Assembly (NCBI GenBank): GCA_965227805.1
Contig: CBDDGJ010000003.1
Span: 1,240,001-1,304,000 of the forward strand
Length of the DNA: 64,000 bases
Source of the DNA: CBDDGJ01 sp965227805
GTDB taxonomy: Bacteria; Pseudomonadota; Alphaproteobacteria; RS24
Direction of reading: 5' to 3'
Made by a program: the position numbers and the translations under genes. The stretch's first letter is position 1. Every line of letters begins with the position of its first letter. Positions 54,318-63,547 of this stretch are shown one piece after another. The notes below the pieces were generated by a model. The model searched no databases and had not been told where the DNA came from. It was given only the letters and a program-made list of their open reading frames with translations.

Positions 54318-55205
54318 ATGCAAAATAGATTAGAAACAGTGGTATTTCCGGTTGCAGGGCTTGGCACACGCTTTTTGCCTGCAACCAAGGCTGTGCCAAA
54401 AGAAATGCTGCCTGTGGTCGACCGTCCGCTTATTCAATGTGCGGTGGAAGAGGCGGCGCAAGCGGGCTGCACGCATTTTATATTTGTAACCGCACCGGAA
54501 AAACAGGCGATTATGCAGCATTTTTCTGCTGCACCGCATTATGAAGAAAATTTGAAAAAACGTGATAAGGCTGATTTATTAGAGTTATTACATGCAGGCC
54601 TTCCGCAAAATGCACGTATTAGCGAAGTGGTGCAAGATGAACCTCTAGGCCTGGGGCATGCTATATGGTGTGCGCGCAATGAGCTGGGGGATAAGCCATT
54701 TGCGGTTATTTTGCCCGATGATATGGTGTTGTCTAAAACCCCTTGTTTGCAACAAATGGTGCAGCATTATCCTGAATCGGGCGGACAAATGATTGCCGTT
54801 GAGCCTGTGCCCTATGCGGATACGGCACGTTATGGCGTCATTGCACCGGGGGAGGAACGGGCGCGTATGGTTGCGATCACCAATATGGTCGAAAAACCTG
54901 AACCGGCTGAAGCGCCTTCCAATCTGGCGATAATCGGACGGTATATTTTGGATTCCCGCATTATAGATGTGCTCGGCGAAGCTAAAACGGGTGCGGGTGG
55001 AGAAATACAGCTTACCGATGCAATAGGCGCACTTGTCCCTACGCTTCCCAGCTATGGGTTTCGTTTTTCTGGCACGCGCTATGATTGCGGAACGCGCAAG
55101 GGCTTTTTGCTGGCAAATATTGCTTTTGCGCTTTCAGCTTATGGTGCTGATATGGCCGATGATCTTGCGGCACCTTTACGTGATATTTTACAACATAAGG
55201 AGTAA
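54318..55205 (+). CDS. galU: UTP--glucose-1-phosphate uridylyltransferase
   Basis: This enzyme makes UDP-glucose for polysaccharide and glycolipid synthesis. The nucleotide-binding signature VAGLGTRFLPATKAVPKEML is at residues 12-31, VEKPEPAEAPSNLAIIGRY (near 193) is typical, and ILPDDM (near 134) binds Mg. Length 295 is normal. The ribosome site GGTGGAAA is modest. kdsD follows after 4 bp, which links this operon to lipopolysaccharide or capsule precursors. Confidence 0.96.
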   Translation: MQNRLETVVFPVAGLGTRFLPATKAVPKEMLPVVDRPLIQCAVEEAAQAGCTHFIFVTAPEKQAIMQHFSAAPHYEENLKKRDKADLLELLHAGLPQNARISEVVQDEPLGLGHAIWCARNELGDKPFAVILPDDMVLSKTPCLQQMVQHYPESGGQMIAVEPVPYADTARYGVIAPGEERARMVAITNMVEKPEPAEAPSNLAIIGRYILDSRIIDVLGEAKTGAGGEIQLTDAIGALVPTLPSYGFRFSGTRYDCGTRKGFLLANIAFALSAYGADMADDLAAPLRDILQHKE

Positions 55206-55209
55206 TTTT

Positions 55210-56166
55210 ATGGCTTTTGATGCTTTGCATTCCGCTAAGACCACGCTTGCAACCGAACGCGCTGGGTTAGAGCAATTAGAAGCTGGTTTGGATGACGGGT
55301 TTCGTCATGCCGTAGAGTTGCTGGCCAATGTTAAAGGGCGTGCCATTATCTCTGGCATGGGTAAAAGTGGCCATATTGCGCGCAAGATTGCCGCAACATT
55401 AGCCTCAACCGGAACGCCTGCACAATTTGTGCATCCGGCGGAAGCAAGCCATGGTGATTTGGGTATGATCACATCGCAAGATGTCATTGTTGGCCTATCC
55501 TGGTCGGGGGACACGAGCGAATTATCCTCGCTTTTGGCTTATGCTTTGCGTTTTGATATTCCACTTATTGCCATAACCTCCAATGCCCAAAGCCGTTTGG
55601 CGCGCGCGGCGCGGATTTGCCTTGCTTTGCCCAAAGCACAAGAGGCGTGCCCTAACGGGCTTGCACCGACCACATCAACAACAATGCAGCTTGCTCTGGG
55701 TGATGCTTTGGCTGTGGCCTTACTACAAAAGAAAAACTTTTCTGCCAGTGATTTCAAAAACTTTCACCCTGGCGGTAAATTAGGCGCGTCATTGGTGCAG
55801 TTGCGCGATATTATGCATAAACCCCCGCATTTACCATTGGCCCCGATAGATATGCACATGAGCGACGCACTGCTTCTTATGACCGAAAAGGGTTTTGGGG
55901 CCTTGGGTATATGTGCTGGTGATGACACATTATGCGGTATTATTACCGATGGCGATTTGCGTCGGCATATGGATGATGCCATTTTGCAAAAAACCACACA
56001 AGATATTATGACACCTGCCCCCAAATCCATGCAACAGAGGGCTTTGGCAGCAGAGGCGCTTGCGTTAATGAATAAAGAGAAAATACAATGTCTGTTTATT
56101 TGTGAAGCTAATAAGCCGGTCGGTTTTATTCGTATCCTTGACTTATTGCGTATAGGTGCGGCATAA
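55210..56166 (+). CDS. kdsD: Arabinose-5-phosphate isomerase
   Basis: This enzyme makes arabinose-5-phosphate, the precursor of the Kdo sugar of lipopolysaccharide. It has an N-terminal SIS domain with ISGMGKSGHIARKIAATLASTG (near residue 50) and SWSGDTSELS, and two C-terminal CBS domains (about 205-318). The open frame begins earlier, inside galU, but the correct start is the ATG at 55210: AAGGAG lies 7 bp upstream and the family N-terminus follows. This gives 318 residues, the KdsD/KpsF length. Confidence 0.95.
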   Translation: MAFDALHSAKTTLATERAGLEQLEAGLDDGFRHAVELLANVKGRAIISGMGKSGHIARKIAATLASTGTPAQFVHPAEASHGDLGMITSQDVIVGLSWSGDTSELSSLLAYALRFDIPLIAITSNAQSRLARAARICLALPKAQEACPNGLAPTTSTTMQLALGDALAVALLQKKNFSASDFKNFHPGGKLGASLVQLRDIMHKPPHLPLAPIDMHMSDALLLMTEKGFGALGICAGDDTLCGIITDGDLRRHMDDAILQKTTQDIMTPAPKSMQQRALAAEALALMNKEKIQCLFICEANKPVGFIRILDLLRIGAA

Positions 56167-56194
56167 CAAGGCCTTGGTTTAGAGGGAGAGTTTT

Positions 56195-58252
56195 ATGAAT
56201 AGGCTTGTGAGCGTATTTTATGCGGGTGTCGCCCTGTGCGTGGCCTTGCCGCTTTATGCACAGGATAAATTGGATATAGATGAGATTGTTGTAACCACCA
56301 CGCGTGATGAAAGCCTACGTTATGAAAATAACGGTAATATTACCATTATTGATCCACAAACGGAAATCTCGATTTTTGCGACTGATCTGGTCAATCAAGC
56401 ACCGGGCGTATTGGTGCATCGGGGTAATGGACAAGAACATTTAACCTCAATTCGCTCTCCGGTTCTGGTTGGTGGTGCGGGCGCAGGGTCGTTTTTATAT
56501 TTGGAAGACGGCGTATCATTGCGTGCACCGGCTTTCGCCAATATTAACGGCCTGATGGATGCCATGCCCGAATTTTCCGATCGTGTGGAAGTGGTGCGCG
56601 GGCCTGCAAGTGCGCTTTATGGCTCTAATGCGCTACATGGCATGATAAATTTTATCTCAGGCCCCATAGAAGAATCGGCCACCAAAATAGACGCACAAAT
56701 CGGTAGCTATGGCCGTTTTAAGCTGGTTGGCGATGAAAGCCATATCGGGGCAGATGATATCGGGTATCGGTTAGGCGTTGGCCTATCGGGGGAAAAGGAT
56801 GCGTTTCGCGATGAGGCAGGCCATGACCAGCAAAAAATAAAGCTACAATATGGCAATGCCGATTATTTATGGTCGCTATCTTTTATGAATTTGAATCAGG
56901 AAACAGCGGGCTATATTGGAGAAGATGATGAACCGGGGCTGATTTATGAAGATGAAGATGCGATTACACAAAATGATAATCCGGAAGCCTATCGCGATGC
57001 GCAAAATGCGCGTATGCGTGTGGAGATAAATAAAGACTTGGATAATGGGCGACAGCTAAGCCTCACGCCTTATATGCGTAATAATGAGATGGAATTTCTC
57101 ATGCATTTCCTACCCACCGACCCTGTTGAAGACAACGCGCATAGCTCTATAGGTATGCTTAGCAAATATATTATGGAAATTGGTGATATTTACCATATTT
57201 TCGGGCTTGATATGGATTATAGCACTGGCTCTTTACGCGAAGTGCAAGAGCAAGAAGACGATTCGCGCGGCAACTATTTACAAGGCACGCATTATGATTA
57301 CGAGGTGGTTGCCACAACGATAGCCCCTTTTGTTCATATTGAAGCACAGCTTTCCCCCCAAACCGAACTAACGGCGGGCATGCGTTATGAAATGGTGCAC
57401 TATGATTATGATAATAAAACCGATACCGGGGTGCAGGGGAAATTATATCGGCCTGCAGATGATACACAAAATTATGCTGATTTATCCCCCAAAATCGGCC
57501 TTAACCATATATTGGCCAATAATGATGTGGTGTTTGCCCGTGTGGCGCGCGCTGTGCGGGCGCCACAAACGACGGATTTATATCGTTTGCGCTGGCCGGA
57601 TGCTGATGAAGGGATTAATCCCGAACCTGATCCGGATGATATTGATAGCGAGACTTTAGATAGTGTCGAATTGGGCTATCGCGGCGGCATGCAAAATCTG
57701 TTTTTCGAGATTACCGCTTATGTGATGCGTAAACGTAATTATCATTTCCGCGATGCAAATGATCTTTACATTTATGATGGGAAAACCAAGCATTATGGTA
57801 TGGAGCTGGATATAGAGTGGAATATTATGCCGCATTTATCGCTTGGCGGCAGTGCAAGCTATGGGCATCATAGCTATGATTTTAGCAATGATGTGGATGG
57901 CGCCAATGCAACCGAAACCATTACCAGTGGGGATATGATTGACAGCGCGCCCAAAACACTCGGAAATATGCGTTTGGCGTGGCAGGCTTCACCGCAATTC
58001 ACCAGTGCATTACAATGGGAGCATGTCGGGCCTTATTTTATGGATGCCTCAAATACAGCCGAATATGCCGGGCATGATTTATTCAATATCACCTTGTCTT
58101 ACCGTATGGACGCACAACTAAATATTGAGGCGGCTATTTACAATGTTTTGGATGAGCGTTATGCCTTGCGTGCTGATAAATGGTTTGGCAATAACCGCTA
58201 TTTCCCGGGCGAACCCCGTCGGTTAAGTATAGGGGTGAAAGCACGTTTTTAG
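56195..58252 (+). CDS. TonB-dependent outer-membrane receptor
   Basis: This 685-residue outer-membrane receptor has a signal peptide (residues 1-22, ending LYA-QD), a TonB box (DEIVVTTTRDE near 28), a plug domain with VEVVRGPASALYGSNALHGMINF (near 133) and a beta-barrel ending in the canonical aromatic C-terminus (ARF). The ligand is unknown; the plug and the RXR-like REVQEQEDD region point to no clear substrate, and no siderophore genes lie nearby. A strong ribosome site (GAGGGAGAG) precedes the ATG. The stop overlaps the convergent EipA gene by 4 bp. Confidence 0.9.
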   Translation: MNRLVSVFYAGVALCVALPLYAQDKLDIDEIVVTTTRDESLRYENNGNITIIDPQTEISIFATDLVNQAPGVLVHRGNGQEHLTSIRSPVLVGGAGAGSFLYLEDGVSLRAPAFANINGLMDAMPEFSDRVEVVRGPASALYGSNALHGMINFISGPIEESATKIDAQIGSYGRFKLVGDESHIGADDIGYRLGVGLSGEKDAFRDEAGHDQQKIKLQYGNADYLWSLSFMNLNQETAGYIGEDDEPGLIYEDEDAITQNDNPEAYRDAQNARMRVEINKDLDNGRQLSLTPYMRNNEMEFLMHFLPTDPVEDNAHSSIGMLSKYIMEIGDIYHIFGLDMDYSTGSLREVQEQEDDSRGNYLQGTHYDYEVVATTIAPFVHIEAQLSPQTELTAGMRYEMVHYDYDNKTDTGVQGKLYRPADDTQNYADLSPKIGLNHILANNDVVFARVARAVRAPQTTDLYRLRWPDADEGINPEPDPDDIDSETLDSVELGYRGGMQNLFFEITAYVMRKRNYHFRDANDLYIYDGKTKHYGMELDIEWNIMPHLSLGGSASYGHHSYDFSNDVDGANATETITSGDMIDSAPKTLGNMRLAWQASPQFTSALQWEHVGPYFMDASNTAEYAGHDLFNITLSYRMDAQLNIEAAIYNVLDERYALRADKWFGNNRYFPGEPRRLSIGVKARF

Positions 58253-58968
58253 AACGGGTTCCACCCGCTTTCTTCACTTAATTTCATATAGCCTACACTT
58301 AAGCCGATTTGTCCCCCGACACCGACGCGTATGGGAACCAAAACCATATCTTTGCGTTGCAGATAATTAACGCCCACCCCACCTACATAATAGAGGGCAG
58401 CATCAATTCCGCTAAAGCGTTGAAATAAGTCTTGTTTTTCCTCAAGCCCGTAAACCAGAATGAAACTTTTGGAAAGATGCCCCCCTGCATCTATCCCCAA
58501 AGATGGGCCGCGCCAATGAATGGCAGATGTTTCTCCACTTTGCATGGCTAATTCACCCTTGCCATAACGTAAGCCCATTAGCATACTCGCACCTATCTCT
58601 TCGCCACGAATAATAGCCGTGGGCATACCATAGCGCGCAAAACTTAAATCAATAATTTCGGCAAGTGTTTCGGCTGACATGCCGAAGAAATCTGTAGCAT
58701 AGTGAAAGAGCGAGTCTGCATCAAATGCTTTGATTTTTTTTAGCGGTAATTTGGTATCAAGCTCAGGGGTAAGGAGCACCTCGGTTTTTGGGGGAACCTT
58801 AAAGTCAGAGGGGGCTTCTGGTTTTTTTATATCCAATATAGCTTCGCGCGAAGTTTCTAATGTTATCACCTTTTCTGCCAGTGCCTTATTGATAAAGCCA
58901 CTATAGACGAGGCCGACAAGCACAAGGCTGGTCGTAACAAGACGGCAAAAGGGAAATAAAGAGCGCAT
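58249..58968 (-). CDS. eipA: EipA family (DUF1134) envelope protein
   Basis: The 239-residue protein matches DUF1134. It has a signal peptide (residues 1-31, LVLVGLVYSGF core), a low-complexity linker and a C-terminal beta domain with the family blocks HWRGPSLGIDAGGH (near 150), YYVGGVGVNYLQR and the conserved final WNPF. In Brucella EipA is a periplasmic protein needed for envelope integrity and normal cell division; that role is inferred here from family only. It is transcribed toward the TonB receptor gene, with the 19-bp gap to cysQ suggesting cotranscription from cysQ. Confidence 0.85.
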   Translation of the reverse strand: MRSLFPFCRLVTTSLVLVGLVYSGFINKALAEKVITLETSREAILDIKKPEAPSDFKVPPKTEVLLTPELDTKLPLKKIKAFDADSLFHYATDFFGMSAETLAEIIDLSFARYGMPTAIIRGEEIGASMLMGLRYGKGELAMQSGETSAIHWRGPSLGIDAGGHLSKSFILVYGLEEKQDLFQRFSGIDAALYYVGGVGVNYLQRKDMVLVPIRVGVGGQIGLSVGYMKLSEESGWNPF

Positions 58969-58987
58969 AGAATTTACTGGATCCTAT

Positions 58988-59818
58988 TTACATATGATTC
59001 TTTTTTAATTTATGCCAGTTTTTTTGCCCGGCGGCAATGAAATAAGGGTTTTTAAGTCCTTGTGTTAATTTGCCATAGGATAAAACCTTACCATCTATTG
59101 TTGTGACGATACCGCCCGCGCTTGTGACAATGGCCTGTCCGGCGGCGGTGTCCCATTCCATTGTGGCGCCGTGACGCGGATAAAGATCGGCTTTTCCCTC
59201 GGCGAGCAATCCGAATTTCAAAGAGGAACTTGTCGCAAATATATGTTCCACATGCAATTTATCAATCATGGCATCCGTTTCAGTGGCACGGTGCGACTGG
59301 CTGGCAATGATGCGCAATCCTTTTTCTGATAAGGCGCGCGTAGTGATTTTCTCAAAACTAACGGTGCTTATATCCCCATCGGGGGCTATATGTGCCTTAT
59401 AAGCGCACCCCTCTTGTGATGATATATAGAGGGTTTCATGCACAGGGGCATAAATCACACCCGCAAGCGGGATATGATGATGTATAAGCCCGATATTAAC
59501 GGTGAAGTCTTTTCCCTTATTGACAAAGCCGCGCGTGCCATCTAGCGGATCGAGTAAAAAGAAAGTGTCATCAAGTGCGTAGGGGACGTTTTGGGCGTAG
59601 CCCTCTTCCCCGATAATTTGTATATCCGGCAAGAGCTTGCGTAAGCCTTCTGCCAAAATAGCTTCCGCATCGCGATCGGCTTGGGTGACTACGGAGGAAT
59701 CGGCTTTTGTTTCTGCCATAATTGTGCCCGCCCGATATGCCATAATAGATGCGCCTGCTTTTAGTGCGAGGGCACAAAATTGTTGCATAAGATGCGGCGT
59801 GTGAGGGTTGAAATCCAT
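58988..59818 (-). CDS. cysQ: 3'(2'),5'-bisphosphate nucleotidase CysQ
   Basis: This inositol-monophosphatase-fold enzyme removes the 3' phosphate of PAP/PAPS in sulfate metabolism. The metal-binding motifs GEEGY (near 71), LLDPLDGTRGFV (near 88, D-P-x-D-G-T) and EWDTAAGQAIV (near 222) are complete. Length 276 is normal. CysQ is preferred over SuhB because of the DPLDGTRGF form and size; the substrate is not proved by sequence. Confidence 0.88.
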   Translation of the reverse strand: MDFNPHTPHLMQQFCALALKAGASIMAYRAGTIMAETKADSSVVTQADRDAEAILAEGLRKLLPDIQIIGEEGYAQNVPYALDDTFFLLDPLDGTRGFVNKGKDFTVNIGLIHHHIPLAGVIYAPVHETLYISSQEGCAYKAHIAPDGDISTVSFEKITTRALSEKGLRIIASQSHRATETDAMIDKLHVEHIFATSSSLKFGLLAEGKADLYPRHGATMEWDTAAGQAIVTSAGGIVTTIDGKVLSYGKLTQGLKNPYFIAAGQKNWHKLKKNHM

Positions 59819-59905
59819 AAGCTATAGCCCTACCATGCGTCATGTGATTTGGCTAGACCCGACATATAGGCCTAATATATAGGCCAAACCTATAGGAGAG
59901 ACATT

Positions 59906-61135
59906 ATGAGTGATATATCGCGTTTAACACCGCAAAGTGCATCAATAAAAGGATGGCGTAATCCACAAAATATACGTTGGTCTTTGCGTAATTTTTCCTT
60001 TTTACCCACTATTATGGTGCCGCGCGGAGACCAGCTTTATGAATTAGAAACCGGCGATGCGCGCGATATTGCCCAGTTTGAATTTGAGCATAAGGGGAAA
60101 ACATGCACCCTCGCAGATGCCATGCGTGCAGATAGCATGGATGGCTATATGGTGATAAAAGATAATAAGATCATTTATGAAGCCTATTTTGATAATTTCC
60201 GCAAAACAGACCACCATTTATGGGCGTCTATGACAAAGTCACTTGTTTCGACAGCCTTTGGTATTGCCGCCCAACGCTATTCCATTGATGAGACAAAGTC
60301 GCCAGCAGATTATATACCCGGACTTAATACAGGCGTGTTTACCGAGGTGAGTATTCGGCAGGTTTTGAATATGGTAACCGCGCTTGATTATACAGAAGAT
60401 TATGAAAATATGACGCCGGGTAGCGTGCATTTTAATTATTTCCGCCGTTTAGGGCTGGTGCCGGATTTCGACCTTTTGGCGATTGATCCGCTTAGCGATG
60501 ATACACCACGCGGTGTGCGGGCAATATTATCCGATTTTCATAGGCGCGCTGATACAAAAGCGGGGCATGTTTACGAATATCAATCGCCCAATGTAGATGT
60601 TATTGGCTGGCTCATAGAATGTGTAACCGGTATGCCGCTTACAGATTTTATTCACACGCATATCTGGGCACCTTTGGGGGCGGCGCATGATGCTGTTTTT
60701 ACAGTGGATTGTGCCTTTGCCCCTATCGCTACGGGCGGGTTTAATTCGACCTTGCGCGATGCGGCACGCTTCGGGCTTGCGGCGCTTGGGCATGGTGAGC
60801 TGGGTGGTGAGCAGATTTTCCCCCGGGCATGGATGCAAGATACGTGTAACCTGACCGCCGATGATAGAGCGGCAGGAGCAGCAAGTATCTATACCGATCC
60901 AACCCATGAGCGTTATTTGGAAGGCTTTAGTGCTTATCGTAGTTTTTGGTGGCATTTCGATGCGCTCCAGTTAGAGCGGATAGCCATGGGCGTGCATGGG
61001 CAGGTGATTTACATCAACCCGGCGAAAAATCTGGTGATTGCCAATTTTGCAAGCCCCGCACAAACCGCCAATCAGCTTCGCCCGAGCTTTAAGCAAATGC
61101 TCGCCGGCACACGCGCACTGGCGGCAAGTCTATAA
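59906..61135 (+). CDS. Serine hydrolase, beta-lactamase/class C-like family
   Basis: The 409-residue protein has the active-site SxxK (Ser108-Met-Thr-Lys111 in LWASMTKS) and a YxN-like element (EYQSPNVD near residue 226) of the DD-peptidase/class C beta-lactamase family; the C-terminal GVHGQVIYI block fits the KTG-equivalent HxG. There is no signal peptide, so it is probably a cytosolic esterase or amidase rather than a resistance enzyme; 6-aminohexanoate-dimer-hydrolase-like proteins have this layout. A ribosome site (AGGAGAG) precedes the ATG. It lies upstream of the acyl-CoA dehydrogenase pair, 77 bp away. Confidence 0.8.
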   Translation: MSDISRLTPQSASIKGWRNPQNIRWSLRNFSFLPTIMVPRGDQLYELETGDARDIAQFEFEHKGKTCTLADAMRADSMDGYMVIKDNKIIYEAYFDNFRKTDHHLWASMTKSLVSTAFGIAAQRYSIDETKSPADYIPGLNTGVFTEVSIRQVLNMVTALDYTEDYENMTPGSVHFNYFRRLGLVPDFDLLAIDPLSDDTPRGVRAILSDFHRRADTKAGHVYEYQSPNVDVIGWLIECVTGMPLTDFIHTHIWAPLGAAHDAVFTVDCAFAPIATGGFNSTLRDAARFGLAALGHGELGGEQIFPRAWMQDTCNLTADDRAAGAASIYTDPTHERYLEGFSAYRSFWWHFDALQLERIAMGVHGQVIYINPAKNLVIANFASPAQTANQLRPSFKQMLAGTRALAASL

Positions 61136-61212
61136 ATATTAAAGAGCGTGCGTGAAAGCCTTGCATCTTTTTTGTTAAGCGGTAAAATACATAAAAATTT
61201 GTAAAGAGGGAT

Positions 61213-62406
61213 ATGATGAGTGATTTAGATGTTTTTCGCGCAGACATACGCAGCTGGTTAGAAGAAAACTGCCCGCAATCCATGCGCACGCCGATGCCGG
61301 AAGCTGAAACCCCATGGGGGGGGCGCAATGCCGAATTTCCTAATCCGGATACGAAAATCTGGCTGGACCGCTGTGCCGAACGCGGGCTTACCGCCCCGAC
61401 ATGGCCGAAAGACTATGGCGGTGCAGGGCTTAGCAAAGAAGAGCATAAAATATGGCAGCAGGAAATGGCGCATATTCGTGCGCGTCCGCCTTTGGCAAGT
61501 TTCGGCTTGTGGATGCTGGGACCGGCCTTGCTGGAGTTTGCGAGCGAAGAGCAAAAAAAGCAATATTTGCCCGAAATTATACGCGGTGAAATTCGCTGGT
61601 GTCAGGGATATTCCGAGCCCGGCGCGGGATCGGATTTGGCAGGCCTGCAAACGCGTGCCGAAGATAAGGGCGATCATTATCTGGTAAATGGGCAGAAAGT
61701 CTGGACGTCTTATGCCGACCAATGCGATTGGATATTCTGTCTTGTGCGCACCGATACCAGCGTCAAACATGATGGCATTTCCTTCTTGCTGATTGATATG
61801 GATACACCCGGTGTGGAGGCACGCCCGATTAAACTTATTTCCGGTGCCTCACCATTTTGTGAAACCTTTTTGACCGATGTAAAAGTGCCGAAAGAAAATC
61901 TGGTCGGTGAGCTGAATAAGGGGTGGACGATTGCAAAACGCTTATTAGAGCATGAACGCACCATGATTTCGGCCATGGGCGGCAGCAGCGCCGGCGGCAT
62001 GGGCGGTATTGAGCAAGTGGCGAAGGATTTTTTTGGCGAGGAAAATAACAAAATTGCCAATCCCTCCATTCGTCAGTCTGTGACAAAACATAAAATGGAT
62101 CAGCAAGCCTTTGGTTGTGCCATGCGCCGTAGTGCAGACCAGGCTAAGGCAGGGCAGGGGCCGGGCGCGGCTTCGGCCATGTTCAAATATTATGGCACCG
62201 AGCTTAATAAACGACGTCTGGAATTATTGCTGGAGGTATTGGGCACGCAAGCACTGGGATGGGAAGGCGAAGGCTTTAGCGAAAAACAACTGGGCATTAC
62301 GCGCTCCTGGTTGCGATCCAAGGGCAACTCGATTGAGGGCGGCACGTCGGAAGTGCAGTTAAATGTGGTTGCCAAGCGTGTGCTTGGTTTGCCAGATGTC
62401 GGCTAA
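61213..62406 (+). CDS. Acyl-CoA dehydrogenase, large subunit-like
   Basis: This FAD enzyme oxidises an acyl-CoA to the enoyl-CoA. It has all three FadE-like parts: an N-terminal helical domain (KDYGGAGLSKEE near 75), a beta domain (QGYSEPGAGSDLAGL near 130) and a C-terminal helical domain with SIEGGTSEVQLNV near residue 378, where the acidic residue likely acts as base. Length is 397, or 396 from the second ATG. It is followed 16 bp later by a second, shorter dehydrogenase gene, the layout seen for heteromeric acyl-CoA dehydrogenases of sterol and bile-acid side-chain degradation. The substrate is unknown. Confidence 0.88.
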   Translation: MMSDLDVFRADIRSWLEENCPQSMRTPMPEAETPWGGRNAEFPNPDTKIWLDRCAERGLTAPTWPKDYGGAGLSKEEHKIWQQEMAHIRARPPLASFGLWMLGPALLEFASEEQKKQYLPEIIRGEIRWCQGYSEPGAGSDLAGLQTRAEDKGDHYLVNGQKVWTSYADQCDWIFCLVRTDTSVKHDGISFLLIDMDTPGVEARPIKLISGASPFCETFLTDVKVPKENLVGELNKGWTIAKRLLEHERTMISAMGGSSAGGMGGIEQVAKDFFGEENNKIANPSIRQSVTKHKMDQQAFGCAMRRSADQAKAGQGPGAASAMFKYYGTELNKRRLELLLEVLGTQALGWEGEGFSEKQLGITRSWLRSKGNSIEGGTSEVQLNVVAKRVLGLPDVG

Positions 62407-62422
62407 ACTATAGGAGAATAAT

Positions 62423-63541
62423 ATGGCATTCGTATTAACCGAAGAACAGCTTATGCTGCGCGATATGGCAAAACAATTTTTTGCCGAGCAAGTGCCGACC
62501 ACAAATTTACGCAAATTGCGCGATGAAAAAAATGCCGATGGTTACGATAAGGCTATATGGCAGAAAATTATCGACCTTGGCTTTGCCGGTATTTTAATCC
62601 CTGAGCAATATGGTGGCACAGATTTTGGCCCTATCGGTATGGGGATTGTGATGGAAGAAGCAGGACGCACATTAGCCGCGTCGCCACTTTTTTCGACAGC
62701 GATTTTAGGCGCGACCGCAATTTTACATGGCGGCAGCGATGAACAAAAATCTACGTTTTTGCCAAAAATTGCTGCGGGCACATTGCTTACCGCGCTTGGT
62801 GTGGAAGAAACACCGCATCACAAGCCGCAAGGGTTTGTGACACAGGCACAAAAGGATGGTGATGGCTATCGCTTAACCGGCGAAAAACGCTTTGTGCTGG
62901 ATGGGCATATTGCGGATATGCTCATTATTGCGGCAAAAAGCGATGATGCCTCCGAATGTGCTTTGTTTTTGGTGGATGCCAAAGCCGAAGGGGTTGGCAT
63001 TACCCGCACCCTTATGGCTGATAGCCGCAACGCGGCACTGGTTGCATTGAATAATGCGTCTGCACAATGTCTGGGCACACCGAATGAGGGAGCCGCGACG
63101 CTGACGCATGTGCTTGATATAGGCCGTATTGCGATGGCTGCTGAAATGCTCGGCGGTGTGGAAGAGGTTTTTGAAACCACATTGGCCTATTTGAAAGAGC
63201 GTAAACAATTCGGCGTGATTATCGGTTCGTTTCAAGCCTTAAAGCACCGCGCAGCCGAGATGTTTTGTCATGTTGAAATTGCCCAAAGCGTTGTGTTAAA
63301 TGCCCTTTCCGCCCTGGAAGACCAGCGCAATGATATTCCCCAGGCGGCAAGCCTTGCCAAAGCACGCCTATGTGATACAGCTAAATTGGTGAGCAATGAG
63401 GGGGTGCAAATGCATGGCGGCATTGGCATGACTGATGATGTGGATATGGGGCTGTTTCTAAAACGTGCACGTGTGCAGGCACAAATTTTCGGTGATGCGC
63501 GCTATCACACCGACCGCTTTGGTGCATTAAGCGGCTATTAA
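62423..63541 (+). CDS. Acyl-CoA dehydrogenase, partner subunit-like
   Basis: This second FAD-fold chain (372 residues) starts 16 bp after the first with a good ribosome site (TAGGAG). The N-terminal domain (GFAGILIPEQYGGTDFG), the beta domain and the C-terminal QMHGGIGMTDD segment are present. At the place where catalytic acyl-CoA dehydrogenases have a Glu in an EGT motif, this protein has GMTDDVDMG, so it may lack the base and act as the non-catalytic partner in a heterotetramer. That is inference from comparison with known alpha/beta dehydrogenases. hisS begins 6 bp downstream. Confidence 0.87.
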   Translation: MAFVLTEEQLMLRDMAKQFFAEQVPTTNLRKLRDEKNADGYDKAIWQKIIDLGFAGILIPEQYGGTDFGPIGMGIVMEEAGRTLAASPLFSTAILGATAILHGGSDEQKSTFLPKIAAGTLLTALGVEETPHHKPQGFVTQAQKDGDGYRLTGEKRFVLDGHIADMLIIAAKSDDASECALFLVDAKAEGVGITRTLMADSRNAALVALNNASAQCLGTPNEGAATLTHVLDIGRIAMAAEMLGGVEEVFETTLAYLKERKQFGVIIGSFQALKHRAAEMFCHVEIAQSVVLNALSALEDQRNDIPQAASLAKARLCDTAKLVSNEGVQMHGGIGMTDDVDMGLFLKRARVQAQIFGDARYHTDRFGALSGY

Positions 63542-63547
63542 CATCAG

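Noticed and set aside
55033..55209. Upstream extension of the kdsD frame into galU
   Set aside because: It is a shadow of galU in another frame; AAGGAG and the family N-terminus place the start at 55210.
59906..61135. Serine hydrolase as a true beta-lactamase resistance gene
   Set aside because: It has no signal peptide and the motif layout fits the broader esterase/amidase family.
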